This document shows positions 1-6,540 of a DNA stretch of 13,329 bases, piece by piece. Numbering within the stretch: position 1 is the first letter of the stretch; each line of letters begins with the position of its first letter. The notes under the pieces were generated by a model, which did not search any database, was not told the origin of the DNA, and saw only the letters and a list, made by a program, of their open reading frames with translations. The DNA is from Micavibrio sp. UBA2020 (GTDB lineage: Bacteria > Pseudomonadota > Alphaproteobacteria > Micavibrionales > UBA2020). A program made the translations under genes and the position numbers. The stretch lies in NCBI GenBank assembly GCA_002334985.1, contig DDBY01000093.1:427-13755 (forward strand), written 5' to 3'.

Positions 1-4
1 GTAT

Positions 5-24
5 TTGGTAGCGAGGGAGGGATT
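5..24. repeat. Distal attachment-site copy (tRNA 3' end fragment)
   Basis: Twenty bases match 3700-3719 exactly (offset 3695). They correspond to the last 19 bases of the tRNA-Met gene (CCA end, acceptor 3' strand, T-stem 3' strand) plus one base. Position 4 and the bases from 25 onward differ, so no whole tRNA is present here. This is what remains of the original tRNA 3' end after site-specific insertion. Confidence 0.8.
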
Positions 25-40
25 GCCGACCTAGCGACCA

Positions 41-90
41 GTTCAATATAACCTATTGATATAACTTATCATTCTGAGGATAGGTTGAAC
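41..90. repeat. Interrupted inverted repeat near the element end
   Basis: GTTCAA at 41-46 and ACCTAT at 51-56 are mirrored by ATAGGTTGAAC at 80-90. The arms pair over 11 bp if the four bases TATA at 47-50 bulge out. It lies between the att core and the arm-type repeats. It could be a cruciform, a host-factor site or a terminator-like structure, but no T-run follows it. Confidence 0.45.
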
Positions 91-93
91 GTA

Positions 94-115
94 TGTGACA
101 CCCTATTGTGACACC
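94..115. promoter_or_regulatory. Paired direct repeats, probable integrase arm-type sites (left)
   Basis: TGTGACACC occurs at 94-102 and again at 107-115, giving a 13-bp period. The same octamer pair with the same period and orientation lies at 3630-3651 beside the integrase. Tyrosine recombinases such as lambda Int bind short direct repeats flanking the crossover core, so these are the likely arm sites on the distal side. Confidence 0.6.
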
Positions 116-220
116 AGAGGATTCCGGCTGTCAAGAAAAGCAAGAAAACAAAGGTATTTTCAATAAGTCAAAATTAAGGGGTCTAAGAGCGATTTACAGA
201 CAGTTTACGGGTTATTGGCT

Positions 221-403
221 ATGGGGGTAGCTGCGCACCCCCTAGACGCTATCCAGCGGCCTTCTTTTGACTCTGGAAAGTGGTTGTATCAGGTCGGTTA
301 TACCCATATCCTTGCCCCGCCTGAAAACAAGCACAAGACGAAAGACCGCGCCACGGGGGAAAGGTTAACGGGGTACTGGCAAATTCCCTATCACGAATTT
401 TAA
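221..403 (+). CDS. Possible small protein of unknown function (60 aa)
   Basis: An open frame runs from ATG at 221 (or TTG at 215) to TAA at 401-403. The product is basic in its middle (KHKTKDRATGER) and ends GYWQIPYHEF. No convincing ribosome binding site precedes either start; only a weak GGG is near. It is the only plus-strand candidate inside the element, and lies about 100 bp inside the left arm repeats. It could be a small cargo protein, a truncated remnant of a larger gene, or chance. I recognise no family. Confidence 0.25.
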   Translation: MGVAAHPLDAIQRPSFDSGKWLYQVGYTHILAPPENKHKTKDRATGERLTGYWQIPYHEF

Positions 404-457
404 CGCCATTTTTCTGAATGGCTTCGGGAATTGAAACGAGATAAATTGAGTAGCCTC

Positions 458-715
458 TTACGCTCTATTTCTATCTACAGCAACATTCCCCTCTTGGACG
501 TCCGTTTTAGCAATCTCCATAGCTCGTCCTAAAAGGTCGATATTGTCGGCAGCCCCATCCGCAATGTCTTCAGCCTTTAGGATATAGCTTGTGGGCGTTA
601 CAGCTTCTCCGTCACGGAATACTCTAACTTTGATGCCGCCAAGCTCATCTTCAATTGCACGGACTTCAAGTTCTTCGTGATTATGGCTAAACCTTAGTGT
701 TCTTATAAGTTTCAT
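458..715 (-). CDS. Hypothetical protein (85 aa)
   Basis: The ATG at 713-715 is preceded by AAGGAA about 8 nt upstream on the minus strand, a good ribosome binding site. The product is acidic and soluble, with no signal peptide or membrane segment. Residues 1-40 look like two or three beta strands (KLIRTLRFS, LEVRAIE, IKVRVFRD), followed by helical stretches (LKAEDIADGAADNIDLLGRA). It lies downstream of the lipoprotein/membrane-protein pair, but a 180-bp AT-rich gap (716-896) with nothing else recognisable suggests its own promoter. I recognise no family. The mix of strands and acidic surface would fit a small regulatory or cargo protein, but that is only inference. Confidence 0.6.
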   Translation of the reverse strand: MKLIRTLRFSHNHEELEVRAIEDELGGIKVRVFRDGEAVTPTSYILKAEDIADGAADNIDLLGRAMEIAKTDVQEGNVAVDRNRA

Positions 716-896
716 GCTTTTTTTTCCTTAAGCTTAATTCTTGCCCATATTAATCACTGATAATAGATGATTTCTAGCAAGCCCTGATACTTCTCGTACA
801 TGGAAAACAGATACGGCCAGAAATCCTTCTTTCTATATATGAGCCATTTAGAGTGGGTTTTTATACTAAAATACTGATATATATAAATAATTCTAC

Positions 897-1367
897 CTAT
901 CCGGTTAGTTCCTCTAAGCCTTTTGGTATAGTCCCATTTCTTATGCGGAATATGTCTCCAAAGCTTTTAATGGCAAAGCCTACGGACTGTTCTTCTATCT
1001 CGTTTGAGGGCTTAAAATTTTGCAGGTGAGACATTGAAGCAAGCCTAAGGGCATCCAAAACAAAGTCTGTATTAGGGTGGTCTACGTTATGCAAGTTCGT
1101 GGCAGCTTCCCTTAGAATAAGCAACGCCATAAACGGAGGCCGTATTTTCGCCTGTTTGCGCAGGGGCTTCCACATGTCCCAGTACGTTTCAACATACTGC
1201 CTTGCAGCGATATGTGTATCCCCTTCGAAGGTATAAAAAGACGTTCTAGCTACGGCAGCGAATGCCTTTTGAAGCTCTGTCGCCACACGGCTTTTTTGCA
1301 AAACGCTTGACCTTAAAACGCAATATACAACATAGCCGATAGCTGCAATGACAGCGACTTCTATCAT
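897..1367 (-). CDS. Membrane-anchored hypothetical protein (156 aa)
   Basis: The start chosen is the ATG at 1365-1367, which overlaps the TGA stop of the upstream lipoprotein gene (1364-1366) as ATGA, a classic translational-coupling junction. An upstream in-frame ATG at 1377-1379 would add four residues but has no ribosome binding site. Residues 1 to about 18 (MIEVAVIAAIGYVVYCVL) form a single hydrophobic N-terminal segment, giving a signal anchor. The remaining 135 residues are soluble, mostly helical and amphipathic, with aromatic-rich patches (FYTFEGD, YVETYWDMWKPL). I recognise no domain. Its co-translation with a lipoprotein suggests the two act together at the cell envelope, for example as an exclusion or defence cargo, but that is inference. 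Confidence 0.65.
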   Translation of the reverse strand: MIEVAVIAAIGYVVYCVLRSSVLQKSRVATELQKAFAAVARTSFYTFEGDTHIAARQYVETYWDMWKPLRKQAKIRPPFMALLILREAATNLHNVDHPNTDFVLDALRLASMSHLQNFKPSNEIEEQSVGFAIKSFGDIFRIRNGTIPKGLEELTG

Positions 1368-1696
1368 GACTTCACGCATTTATAGGCAATTGCATGAAAT
1401 ACTGTGCCCGTGCCATCCCCGTACATGGACTTCGTGTTATTGATAACAAGATAATCCGCACCTACGGAAGCGGCATTCTCACGCGCTGATTGCAATGCGC
1501 CATCTTGCGACCATGAATAGGCTGTTGTCGTGTTCAGGAATGCGATTTGCTTGGCGTTGCATTTCGGTTTTTCGTTGAAAAGGATGGTTAAATTATCGGG
1601 GTCGGTTGCCGGATACGATTTGTCCAAAACAGTCATTTGTGTTGCACAGGCGGACAGAGTAAGGACGATAAGAAAAACGGGGATGATGCGTTTCAT
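1364..1696 (-). CDS. Small putative lipoprotein (110 aa)
   Basis: The ATG at 1694-1696 follows AGGAG about 8 nt upstream on the minus strand. Residues 1-16 are a lipoprotein signal peptide (charged MKR, hydrophobic core, LSA) with the lipobox cysteine at 17, so the mature protein should be lipidated and envelope-attached. The mature part has two cysteines (C46, C107) that could form a disulfide. A stretch of the type GALQSARENAASVGADYLVINN recalls the small RcsF/DUF4156-like lipoprotein fold, but this is pattern resemblance only. The gene ends in a 4-nt overlap with the membrane-anchored gene, and the two form a cargo pair inside the element. Envelope lipoproteins on mobile elements often act in exclusion or stress sensing; nothing here proves either role. 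Confidence 0.7.
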   Translation of the reverse strand: MKRIIPVFLIVLTLSACATQMTVLDKSYPATDPDNLTILFNEKPKCNAKQIAFLNTTTAYSWSQDGALQSARENAASVGADYLVINNTKSMYGDGTGTVFHAIAYKCVKS

Positions 1697-1712
1697 GCGG
1701 TTTTCTCCTAGA

Positions 1713-1743
1713 CAAAAAAACAGCCGCCAAGGTGGACTTGGCG
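1713..1743 (-). terminator. Intrinsic terminator at the end of the integrase-side transcript
   Basis: On the minus strand CGCCAAG (1743-1737) pairs with CTTGGCG (1731-1725) around a 5-nt loop. It is followed by GCTG and seven T residues (1720-1714). The T-run is offset by four bases from the stem, slightly less than ideal. It would end transcripts from the integrase and the structured region just before the lipoprotein ribosome binding site. Confidence 0.6.
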
Positions 1744-2012
1744 ACCGGAGATTGGAAACCGCTCATCGTAACAAACGGCGTGACGGTCTTTAGACCGAAG
1801 CCATTGGACATCCAGCGTCATGCTTACACACAACGCCACCGCCACTCTCCGGTCATAAGACCGAAAAGCGGCATCCTTGGTGCTGTCCTTGTATGGATGC
1901 ACCAATAACGGCTGATGCCAGCCGTTACGATGAAGGGGTTTCCACGCCCCAAGCTTTTGCAAGACCACCTTGCAAGGCTTGTGGGCATGATACGGGAATA
2001 TCAGGCGTGGGG
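1721..2012 (-). other. Highly structured intergenic region, candidate ncRNA or DNA structure
   Basis: This gene-free stretch between the integrase stop and the lipoprotein start is full of complementary arms. Long-range arms are 1753-1760 with 1937-1944 (8 bp) and 1763-1772 with 1924-1933 (10 bp). Local hairpins are CGGTC-TTTA-GACCG (1784-1797), CGGTC-ATAA-GACCG (1850-1863), AACGGCTG/CAGCCGTT (1907-1926), TTGCAAG/CTTGCAA (1957-1975) and TGATA/TATCA (1988-2003). A further stem joins 1942-1948 to 2004-2010. TTGGTGC/GCACCAA (1877-1905) and GCATCC/GGATGC (1871-1900) overlap in a pseudoknot-like way. The region ends in a terminator on the minus strand. It matches no RNA family I know: no RNase P, tmRNA, group I or group II core motifs were seen. 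A regulatory RNA, a structured 3' UTR, or a single-strand origin or packaging site are all possible. Confidence 0.5.
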
Positions 2013-2016
2013 CAAG

Positions 2017-3630
2017 TTAGGTGTAAAACAGCCTATCAATGGCAGTTTTCAGCATAGGCAAGGGATAAGCCGTAGCGTTATAAACCGTTTCTGTCACAAC
2101 GTCCTTGCTATGACCGACAAGCTCCTGAACGGTCTGCAATTCCACGCCAGCTTGCCGCAAGCCCGTAATGAACGAGTGCCGGAAGCTGTGGAAGGAAAGC
2201 CCTTCGTCCTTTATGCCGAGGTCAACCAGCAGTTTCGTGCTGACCCAGCGCGTCAATCCCCTGCCGTAGCCGTGCCCTTGCTGATATTCGAGGTCGGGGA
2301 ACAGGCGGTTATGCCCCGCATCCCTCAATTCCTGCACACGGTCGATAAAGCCAGCGGCAAGCAAAGCGGCATGGACAGGCACACGGCGTTTAGAGCTTTC
2401 ATTTTTCAGGCGTTTATTGTCGTCATCCCCTTCGTCCGTGATGTTGAGATACCAGATGCCATCGGCTTGCTGAATATCGCCAAGGGCAAGCTGGGCGATT
2501 TCATTCAATCTTGCCCCTGTGTAAATCGCCAGCATCACGCCCCAGTAGCGGAAGGACTTGCCGGACTTCTCCTGTGTATGCGCTGGCAAGGCGGCAAGGA
2601 TGGTTTTTATTTGGCTGGAGGTAAAAGGAACACGGGCATTTGCTTTGCGCTTGCCGAGCTTGATTTGCCTTCCTTCAAAGAAATTTTTGATTATGTACCC
2701 TCGGCGTTCAGCCCATGCAAAAAGGCTTTGATAAACGGTTATGTATTCGTTGACGGTACGCGCATCCAGCTTTTCCGCCTCCGTTACGACAAGCATCTGA
2801 TTTAATGTCAAACCCTTTGTCTTCGGGTTTTTATTCCGGTTCTTCGGGAGGTCGTGCAGGATTTTAATGACGGTATCGACCTTATGCACGTTCACGCTGG
2901 AAATATCGATGTTATCGCCAAGTATCTCGCATAACAGGGCGAGCTGGGCGGTGCGGTCTTTCAAGGTTCGGGGTGTCCATGCTTCACCACGTTGACGCTC
3001 TAAAATAAAATCAGCCACAGCCTGTTTCAGCGTGATACCGGAATTTTCCGTGGGCTGTTGCGTCAGTACACGGACAGGCGACAGGTCATAGCTGCGGATG
3101 CCTTTATTGTAGGTCAGTACGTCACGGCAATACTGGGCATGGGCGAATTTGTACTCGCGTTTCAGATGCCCGTATTCCGGCGTATCTTGCTGGATGTTCA
3201 GCTTCCTGACGCGAAGGATGCGCTGTAATTCATCATCAAGGCTTTCGTCCACGGTAAAATCATCATCTCCGCGCTCTATCGCCAATTCGAGTTCAAACAA
3301 CGTGTTTTCGTAGTAGCTAACCTGTTCCGGCGGCAGGACGCCATGTTCGTCCATTGTCCGTTTCCGGTTTTCCAGCCACTTTGCAAAAAACGCTCGTAGT
3401 TCCTCTTTTATCTCCGCATGGGTCATGCCAACTAAACGCCCTGTGATGTTTTCTGCATGGTAGGCCAGATACCGCGCCATCTGCAACGCTAGGCGAGGGT
3501 TTCGGGTACGGAGCGAGGTTTCAACGTGCTGGACTTTGCCCCGCGGATGCAGCGCGGCAGGGATAGGCCAGCGGAAATAAAACACGTTGTGGCGGGAAAG
3601 GCGAAGATAGCTTGGAACAGACAATGCCAT
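2017..3630 (-). CDS. Tyrosine recombinase (site-specific integrase, 537 aa)
   Basis: It catalyses insertion and excision of the element at tRNA-Met. All catalytic residues are visible: R374 (TGARLNE), a probable K414 (ESSKRRVPVH), H481 and R484 (HSFRHSF), H507 (GHSKD) and nucleophile Y517 (TVYNAT). The first 60 or so residues (VPSYLRLSRHNVFYFRWPIP) resemble the DUF6538-type N-terminal arm found on many proteobacterial integrases. Residues 70-190 are a helical linker, 195-310 the SAM-like core-binding domain, and 335-530 the catalytic domain. The ATG at 3628-3630 is preceded by AAGGAAG six bases upstream. The ribosome binding site and start overlap the TGTGACAC repeat pair, so the protein may repress its own gene by binding its arm sites. 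Gene and frame appear intact. Confidence 0.95.
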   Translation of the reverse strand: MALSVPSYLRLSRHNVFYFRWPIPAALHPRGKVQHVETSLRTRNPRLALQMARYLAYHAENITGRLVGMTHAEIKEELRAFFAKWLENRKRTMDEHGVLPPEQVSYYENTLFELELAIERGDDDFTVDESLDDELQRILRVRKLNIQQDTPEYGHLKREYKFAHAQYCRDVLTYNKGIRSYDLSPVRVLTQQPTENSGITLKQAVADFILERQRGEAWTPRTLKDRTAQLALLCEILGDNIDISSVNVHKVDTVIKILHDLPKNRNKNPKTKGLTLNQMLVVTEAEKLDARTVNEYITVYQSLFAWAERRGYIIKNFFEGRQIKLGKRKANARVPFTSSQIKTILAALPAHTQEKSGKSFRYWGVMLAIYTGARLNEIAQLALGDIQQADGIWYLNITDEGDDDNKRLKNESSKRRVPVHAALLAAGFIDRVQELRDAGHNRLFPDLEYQQGHGYGRGLTRWVSTKLLVDLGIKDEGLSFHSFRHSFITGLRQAGVELQTVQELVGHSKDVVTETVYNATAYPLPMLKTAIDRLFYT

Positions 3631-3651
3631 GTGACACTTCCTTGTGACACC
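3630..3651. promoter_or_regulatory. Paired direct repeats, probable integrase arm-type sites (right)
   Basis: TGTGACAC at 3630-3637 and TGTGACACC at 3643-3651 repeat with a 13-bp period, the same motif, orientation and period as 94-115. The pair lies 48 bp from the att core at 3700 and overlaps the start and ribosome binding site of the integrase gene. Arm-site binding here would also block integrase expression. Confidence 0.6.
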
Positions 3652-3699
3652 TCGGAAGTCTCAAGCTATATCTTTGATATTTAAGGGTTATGTTATGAA

Positions 3700-3719
3700 T
3701 TGGTAGCGAGGGAGGGATT
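3700..3719. repeat. Proximal attachment-site copy inside tRNA-Met
   Basis: This is the second copy of the 20-bp direct repeat, covering the 3' end of the intact tRNA-Met plus one flanking base. Because the element restores the tRNA 3' sequence, the tRNA stays functional after insertion. It marks the chromosome/element border on the integrase side. Confidence 0.8.
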
Positions 3720-3775
3720 TGAACCCCCGACCAAAGGATTATGATTCCTCTGCTCTACCACTGAGCTACCCCGCC
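3701..3775 (-). tRNA. tRNA-Met (CAU), elongator type
   Basis: The 75-nt cloverleaf reads on the minus strand. Acceptor GGCGGGG (3775-3769) pairs with CCTCGCT with two G-U pairs, and the 3' CCA is encoded (3703-3701). The D arm is GCTC/GAGC and the T arm carries TTCAAAT. The anticodon stem is GAGGA/TCCTT with a 7-nt loop ATCATAA, giving anticodon CAU. The acceptor starts G-G and pairs at position 1-72 (as G-U), and the body matches elongator tRNA-Met rather than initiator or the lysidine-type tRNA-Ile. It is the integration target of the neighbouring element. Confidence 0.95.
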
Positions 3776-3866
3776 ACAGGGAAAGTGTCCGTCTATATGC
3801 CAATAAAGGCTGCGGCTGTCAAGCCTGCCGTTCAAATTGGCTAAATCTTTGATTTATCGTTTTAGT

Positions 3867-5090
3867 TTAGGCTTCCGGCTGCGGCGCTGCGGGGGTCAGG
3901 GCGGCGGGCGGGCGGTATTTTTTCATGTAGATGAAAATGCCGCAGGCCACGACGCCGCAAACGGCCACGACGGCGGCCATGGGGCGCGGGGTTTCGGCGT
4001 GCAGCAGGCTCACCAGCCCCGCCGAAAGGGCGGAGAGGCAGAATTGCAGCATCCCCGCCAAGGCCGAGGCCGCGCCCGCGCGGTGTTTCTGGTGCTCGAG
4101 CGAGCCTGCGCCTGCGTTTGGAAATATCATCCCCGCCATAGCAAGGAAGCCGAACAGCGGCGGCAGCAGGATGTAAAGCGGCGCATGGGCAAAGGCCGCT
4201 GCACCCAGCAACAGCCCGAAGCCCGCCAGCGCATACAGCGCGCGCATCATGATGGTATCGGGGTGCATGCCGCGGCGCAAAAGCCACGCGTTCACCTGCG
4301 CCGCCATAATCAGGCCAAAGGCATTGGCGCCGAATATCCAGCCGAAATGCTGGGGCGCGATGCCGAAATATTCGATGAAAACGAAGGAAGAGCCGGTGAT
4401 ATAGGCAAACAGCGCGGCCTGCATGAAGCCCGCCGTCATTGTATAGCCCATGAATTCGCGGTGTTTCATGATGTCGAGGTAGGTGTGGAAGCTGCGGCTG
4501 AAACGCACGGTTTCATCGGGGCTGCGCGTTTCGGGCAGGTACAGTGCGACCAGCACGAAAATCACCGCGCTGAAAACGGCCAGCGACCAGAAAATCGCAT
4601 GCCAGCCGAAATGCAGAAAAACATAACCGCCCAGAAGCGGCGCCAGAATGGGCGCAACGCCCATAACCAGCATGAGCAGGGAGAAGACCTGCGCGGATTC
4701 ACGGTGGTCGAACAAATCGCGCACCATCGCGCGCGATACGACCGTGCCTGCGCAGGCGCCGAGTGCTTGCAGCAGGCGGAAGAAAATCAAACTGTCCGCC
4801 GTCGGTGCGAGCGCGCAGGCGACGGAGGCGAGGACGTAAATGGAAAGCCCGACATAAAGCGGTTTCTTGCGCCCGTATCTGTCGGTGAGCGGGCCGTAGG
4901 CCAGCTGGCCGAAAGCCATGCCGACGAAGAACGAAGCCAGCGAGAGTTCAATCCGCCCCTGCGGCACGCCCAGCGCCTCCGCCATTGCCGGAAAGGCGGG
5001 CAGGTACATGTCGATGGACAAGGGACCGAAAGCCGTCAAGCTGCCCAAAAGCAAGACGAAGGCATAGAACTGGCGCGAATGGGTTTGCAT
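3867..5090 (-). CDS. Bcr/CflA-family drug efflux transporter (MFS, 407 aa)
   Basis: This is an inner-membrane proton-coupled exporter of the drug:H+ antiporter group with 12 predicted helices. An SIDMYLPA segment at 25-32 with D27 is typical of Bcr/CflA proteins. MFS motif A (GPLTDRYGRKK) is at 66-76 in the loop after helix 2. The VMGVAPILAPLLGG stretch around 142-155 matches the antiporter motif C region. Length fits the family, usually about 400 residues, and the tail is short and Pro/Ala-rich. The ATG at 5088-5090 has only a weak upstream GGA and no better in-frame start is available. It follows mnmA on the same strand after 71 bp, so it may be partly co-transcribed. Bicyclomycin, sulfonamides and chloramphenicol are known substrates of relatives; the real substrate here is unknown. 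Confidence 0.9.
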   Translation of the reverse strand: MQTHSRQFYAFVLLLGSLTAFGPLSIDMYLPAFPAMAEALGVPQGRIELSLASFFVGMAFGQLAYGPLTDRYGRKKPLYVGLSIYVLASVACALAPTADSLIFFRLLQALGACAGTVVSRAMVRDLFDHRESAQVFSLLMLVMGVAPILAPLLGGYVFLHFGWHAIFWSLAVFSAVIFVLVALYLPETRSPDETVRFSRSFHTYLDIMKHREFMGYTMTAGFMQAALFAYITGSSFVFIEYFGIAPQHFGWIFGANAFGLIMAAQVNAWLLRRGMHPDTIMMRALYALAGFGLLLGAAAFAHAPLYILLPPLFGFLAMAGMIFPNAGAGSLEHQKHRAGAASALAGMLQFCLSALSAGLVSLLHAETPRPMAAVVAVCGVVACGIFIYMKKYRPPAALTPAAPQPEA

Positions 5091-5161
5091 GGAATATCCG
5101 GAAAAGAAGTGTGGCGCGCCCAGTGGCGCAGGAGGTCATCAATGATATAGGTCGTCAGGTG

Positions 5162-6289
5162 TCAGGCCGCAACCGCAATGCTGCGGTTTTCCGCGCCCGT
5201 AATCCAGCCGCCGCCGATAACGCGGTTGCCGATATAGGCGACGCAGGCCTGTCCTGCCGCAACGCCGAAGGCGGGTGCTTTCAAAACGGCGTGGTCTTTG
5301 AATACGGTCGCCGGAATAGGCGTCTGGGCGGAGCGCAGCTTGACTTCCGCCTCCAGCCCTTCGGGCGGAATATCGGCCAGCCAGTTGCATTCTTTGAGCA
5401 GAACCGTATCGCGGCCGAGCGCTTCATACGGGCCGACCAATACCTGATTTTTATCGGGGCGCAGGCCGACGACAAACAACGGCGAATTGTTTTCGGTATG
5501 GCCGCCGCCGATGCCAAGCCCGCGGCGCTGGCCGATGGTGTAATTGATGATGCCGTTATGTTCGCCCAGCACGCGGCCGTCGATATGCACGATTTCGCCG
5601 GGCTGCATCGCGCCGGGGCGGAATTTTTCAACCACGCGGGCATAAGAGCCGTTGGGCACGAAGCAGATATCCTGGCTGTCCGGTTTGTCCGCGACAATCA
5701 GGCCGAAACGCTCCGCATGCTGGCGGGTGATGTCCTTGCTCCAGCCGCCAAGGGGGAAGCGCAGGAAATCCAGCTGCTCTTGCGTTGTCGCAAAAAGGAA
5801 ATAGCTCTGGTCTTTACCCGCATCAAAGGCACGATGCAATTCGGCGCGGCCGTCTGCGCCGAGGGCGCGCTGAATGTAATGTCCCGTCGCCATGCAATCG
5901 GCGCCAAGGTCGCGTGCGGTTTCCAAAAGGTCTTTGAATTTGACGTTCTGGTTGCACTTCACGCAAGGGATAGGCGTTTCGCCGCGCAGATAGCTTTCGA
6001 CGAAATCTTCGATGACGTTATCCTGAAAACGGCTTTGGTAATTCAGAACGTAATGCTCGAACCCCATTTTTTCCGCGACGCGCTTGGCATCGTAAATATC
6101 CTGCCCCGCGCAGCAGGCGCCTTTTTTAGCCAAGGCTTCGCCGTGGTCGTAAAGCTGCAGCGTGATGCCCACGACCTGATATCCCTGTTCATGCAGCAGC
6201 GATGCCGCGACAGAGCTATCGACGCCGCCCGACATGGCAACGACGACGCGCGTATCTTTGGGGTCTTTATCAAAGCCGAGTGAGTTCAT
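5162..6289 (-). CDS. mnmA: tRNA-specific 2-thiouridylase MnmA (375 aa)
   Basis: This enzyme adenylates and thiolates U34 of tRNA-Lys, tRNA-Glu and tRNA-Gln in the cytoplasm, taking sulfur relayed from a cysteine desulfurase. The PP-loop SGGVDSS is at 20-26. The catalytic cysteines correspond to C112 ([12 protein letters not shown]. coli C102) and C209 (DSQDICF; E. coli C199). The [16 protein letters not shown] stretch and C-terminal beta-barrel are present, and the length is normal. The start at 6287-6289 gives [14 protein letters not shown], which looks like the conserved alphaproteobacterial N-terminus, but the upstream ribosome binding site is poor. A duplicate of these first 14 codons sits 98 bp upstream in another frame, between the gene and its likely promoter, so translation may depend on that leader. 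A desulfurase gene lies about 3 kb away. Confidence 0.97.
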   Translation of the reverse strand: MNSLGFDKDPKDTRVVVAMSGGVDSSVAASLLHEQGYQVVGITLQLYDHGEALAKKGACCAGQDIYDAKRVAEKMGFEHYVLNYQSRFQDNVIEDFVESYLRGETPIPCVKCNQNVKFKDLLETARDLGADCMATGHYIQRALGADGRAELHRAFDAGKDQSYFLFATTQEQLDFLRFPLGGWSKDITRQHAERFGLIVADKPDSQDICFVPNGSYARVVEKFRPGAMQPGEIVHIDGRVLGEHNGIINYTIGQRRGLGIGGGHTENNSPLFVVGLRPDKNQVLVGPYEALGRDTVLLKECNWLADIPPEGLEAEVKLRSAQTPIPATVFKDHAVLKAPAFGVAAGQACVAYIGNRVIGGGWITGAENRSIAVAA

Positions 6290-6318
6290 CTTGCTGTTTT
6301 ACCGTTTTGCGCGCCGTT

Positions 6319-6387
6319 TTATAGTTTTGCATGCAAAGCATGCGGGCGCGTATCTTTGGGGTCTTTGTCAAAACCGAGTGAGTTCAT
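6319..6387 (-). pseudogene. Relic or leader ORF duplicating the mnmA start (22 aa)
   Basis: Positions 6346-6387 repeat 6248-6289, the mnmA start, with 40 of 42 identical bases and an offset of 98. The ORF reads [14 protein letters not shown], then eight unrelated codons (PHALHAKL) and TAA. Both base differences are synonymous (Gly GGT/GGC, Asp GAC/GAT). The offset is not a multiple of three, so it is not an N-terminal extension of mnmA. It lies downstream of the likely mnmA promoter, so it should be transcribed, and its stop is 29 nt before the mnmA ATG. A perfect GCATGC-AAA-GCATGC hairpin (6329-6343) sits in its 3' part. It is either a remnant of an older allele or a small translated leader. 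Confidence 0.6.
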
Positions 6388-6413
6388 AACCTGCGTGTTC
6401 TTCTGCCGCGCAA

Positions 6414-6441
6414 TATATACGGCGCGGGCGTTCAAAATCAA
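6414..6441 (-). promoter_or_regulatory. Candidate sigma-70 promoter for mnmA
   Basis: On the minus strand a -35-like TTGATT (6441-6436) and a -10-like TATATA (6419-6414) are 16 bp apart; a shifted TATATT gives 18 bp. Transcription would start near 6405 and run through the duplicated start (6387) before reaching mnmA at 6289. This is pattern evidence only. Confidence 0.4.
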
Positions 6442-6540
6442 GCATTTTTCATATTTTAAAGGCCTGTAAATCCGGCTGGCACAGGGGCGGCGGCTGTGGT
6501 TAGATGATTGAAATTCATCATTTTTGACAAGGAACCGCCC

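Larger units (their letters stand above)
5..3719. mobile_element. Small integrative element in the 3' end of tRNA-Met
   Basis: The boundaries are set by a 20-bp perfect direct repeat (5-24 and 3700-3719); the right copy is the 3' end of an intact tRNA-Met gene. The element holds a tyrosine recombinase next to the tRNA, paired TGTGACAC repeats at both ends, three or four small unknown genes, and a structured intergenic region. It is more AT-rich than the chromosome to its right. Integration at a tRNA 3' end with a duplicated core and the integrase next to the tRNA is the standard layout for genomic islands. At about 3.7 kb it is too small to encode its own transfer or packaging. It may be a satellite, a mobilisable cargo element or a decayed island. 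The window starts only 4 bases left of the repeat, so a tandem second element beyond it cannot be excluded. Confidence 0.75.

Noticed and set aside
1..30. A possible second tRNA-Met gene at the window start
   Set aside because: Only the last 19 bases match; the sequence diverges inside the T arm and no anticodon or D arm follows, so it is an att remnant.
1708..1968. An 86-codon minus-strand reading frame between the integrase and the lipoprotein
   Set aside because: It has no ribosome binding site, low-quality composition, and lies wholly in the hairpin-rich region; the complementary arms explain the sequence better than a protein does.
1721..1985. The hairpin-rich region as a MITE with terminal inverted repeats
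   Set aside because: The outer arms are imperfect, and no target-site duplication could be found at the edges.
1915..2805. A 296-codon plus-strand frame opposite the integrase
   Set aside because: It is antisense to a clear tyrosine recombinase whose catalytic motifs all lie on the other strand; no start signal and no recognisable domain.
3837..5150. A 437-codon plus-strand frame opposite the MFS transporter
   Set aside because: GC-rich genes often leave a long open antisense frame; the product is His/Arg/Gln-rich without domains, and the minus strand encodes a complete transporter.
4985..6283. A 432-codon plus-strand frame opposite mnmA
   Set aside because: It is an antisense shadow of a highly conserved enzyme and has no ribosome binding site.
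3867..6289. mnmA and the MFS gene as one operon
   Set aside because: Same strand, but the gap is 71 bp with no functional link; left as possible read-through only.
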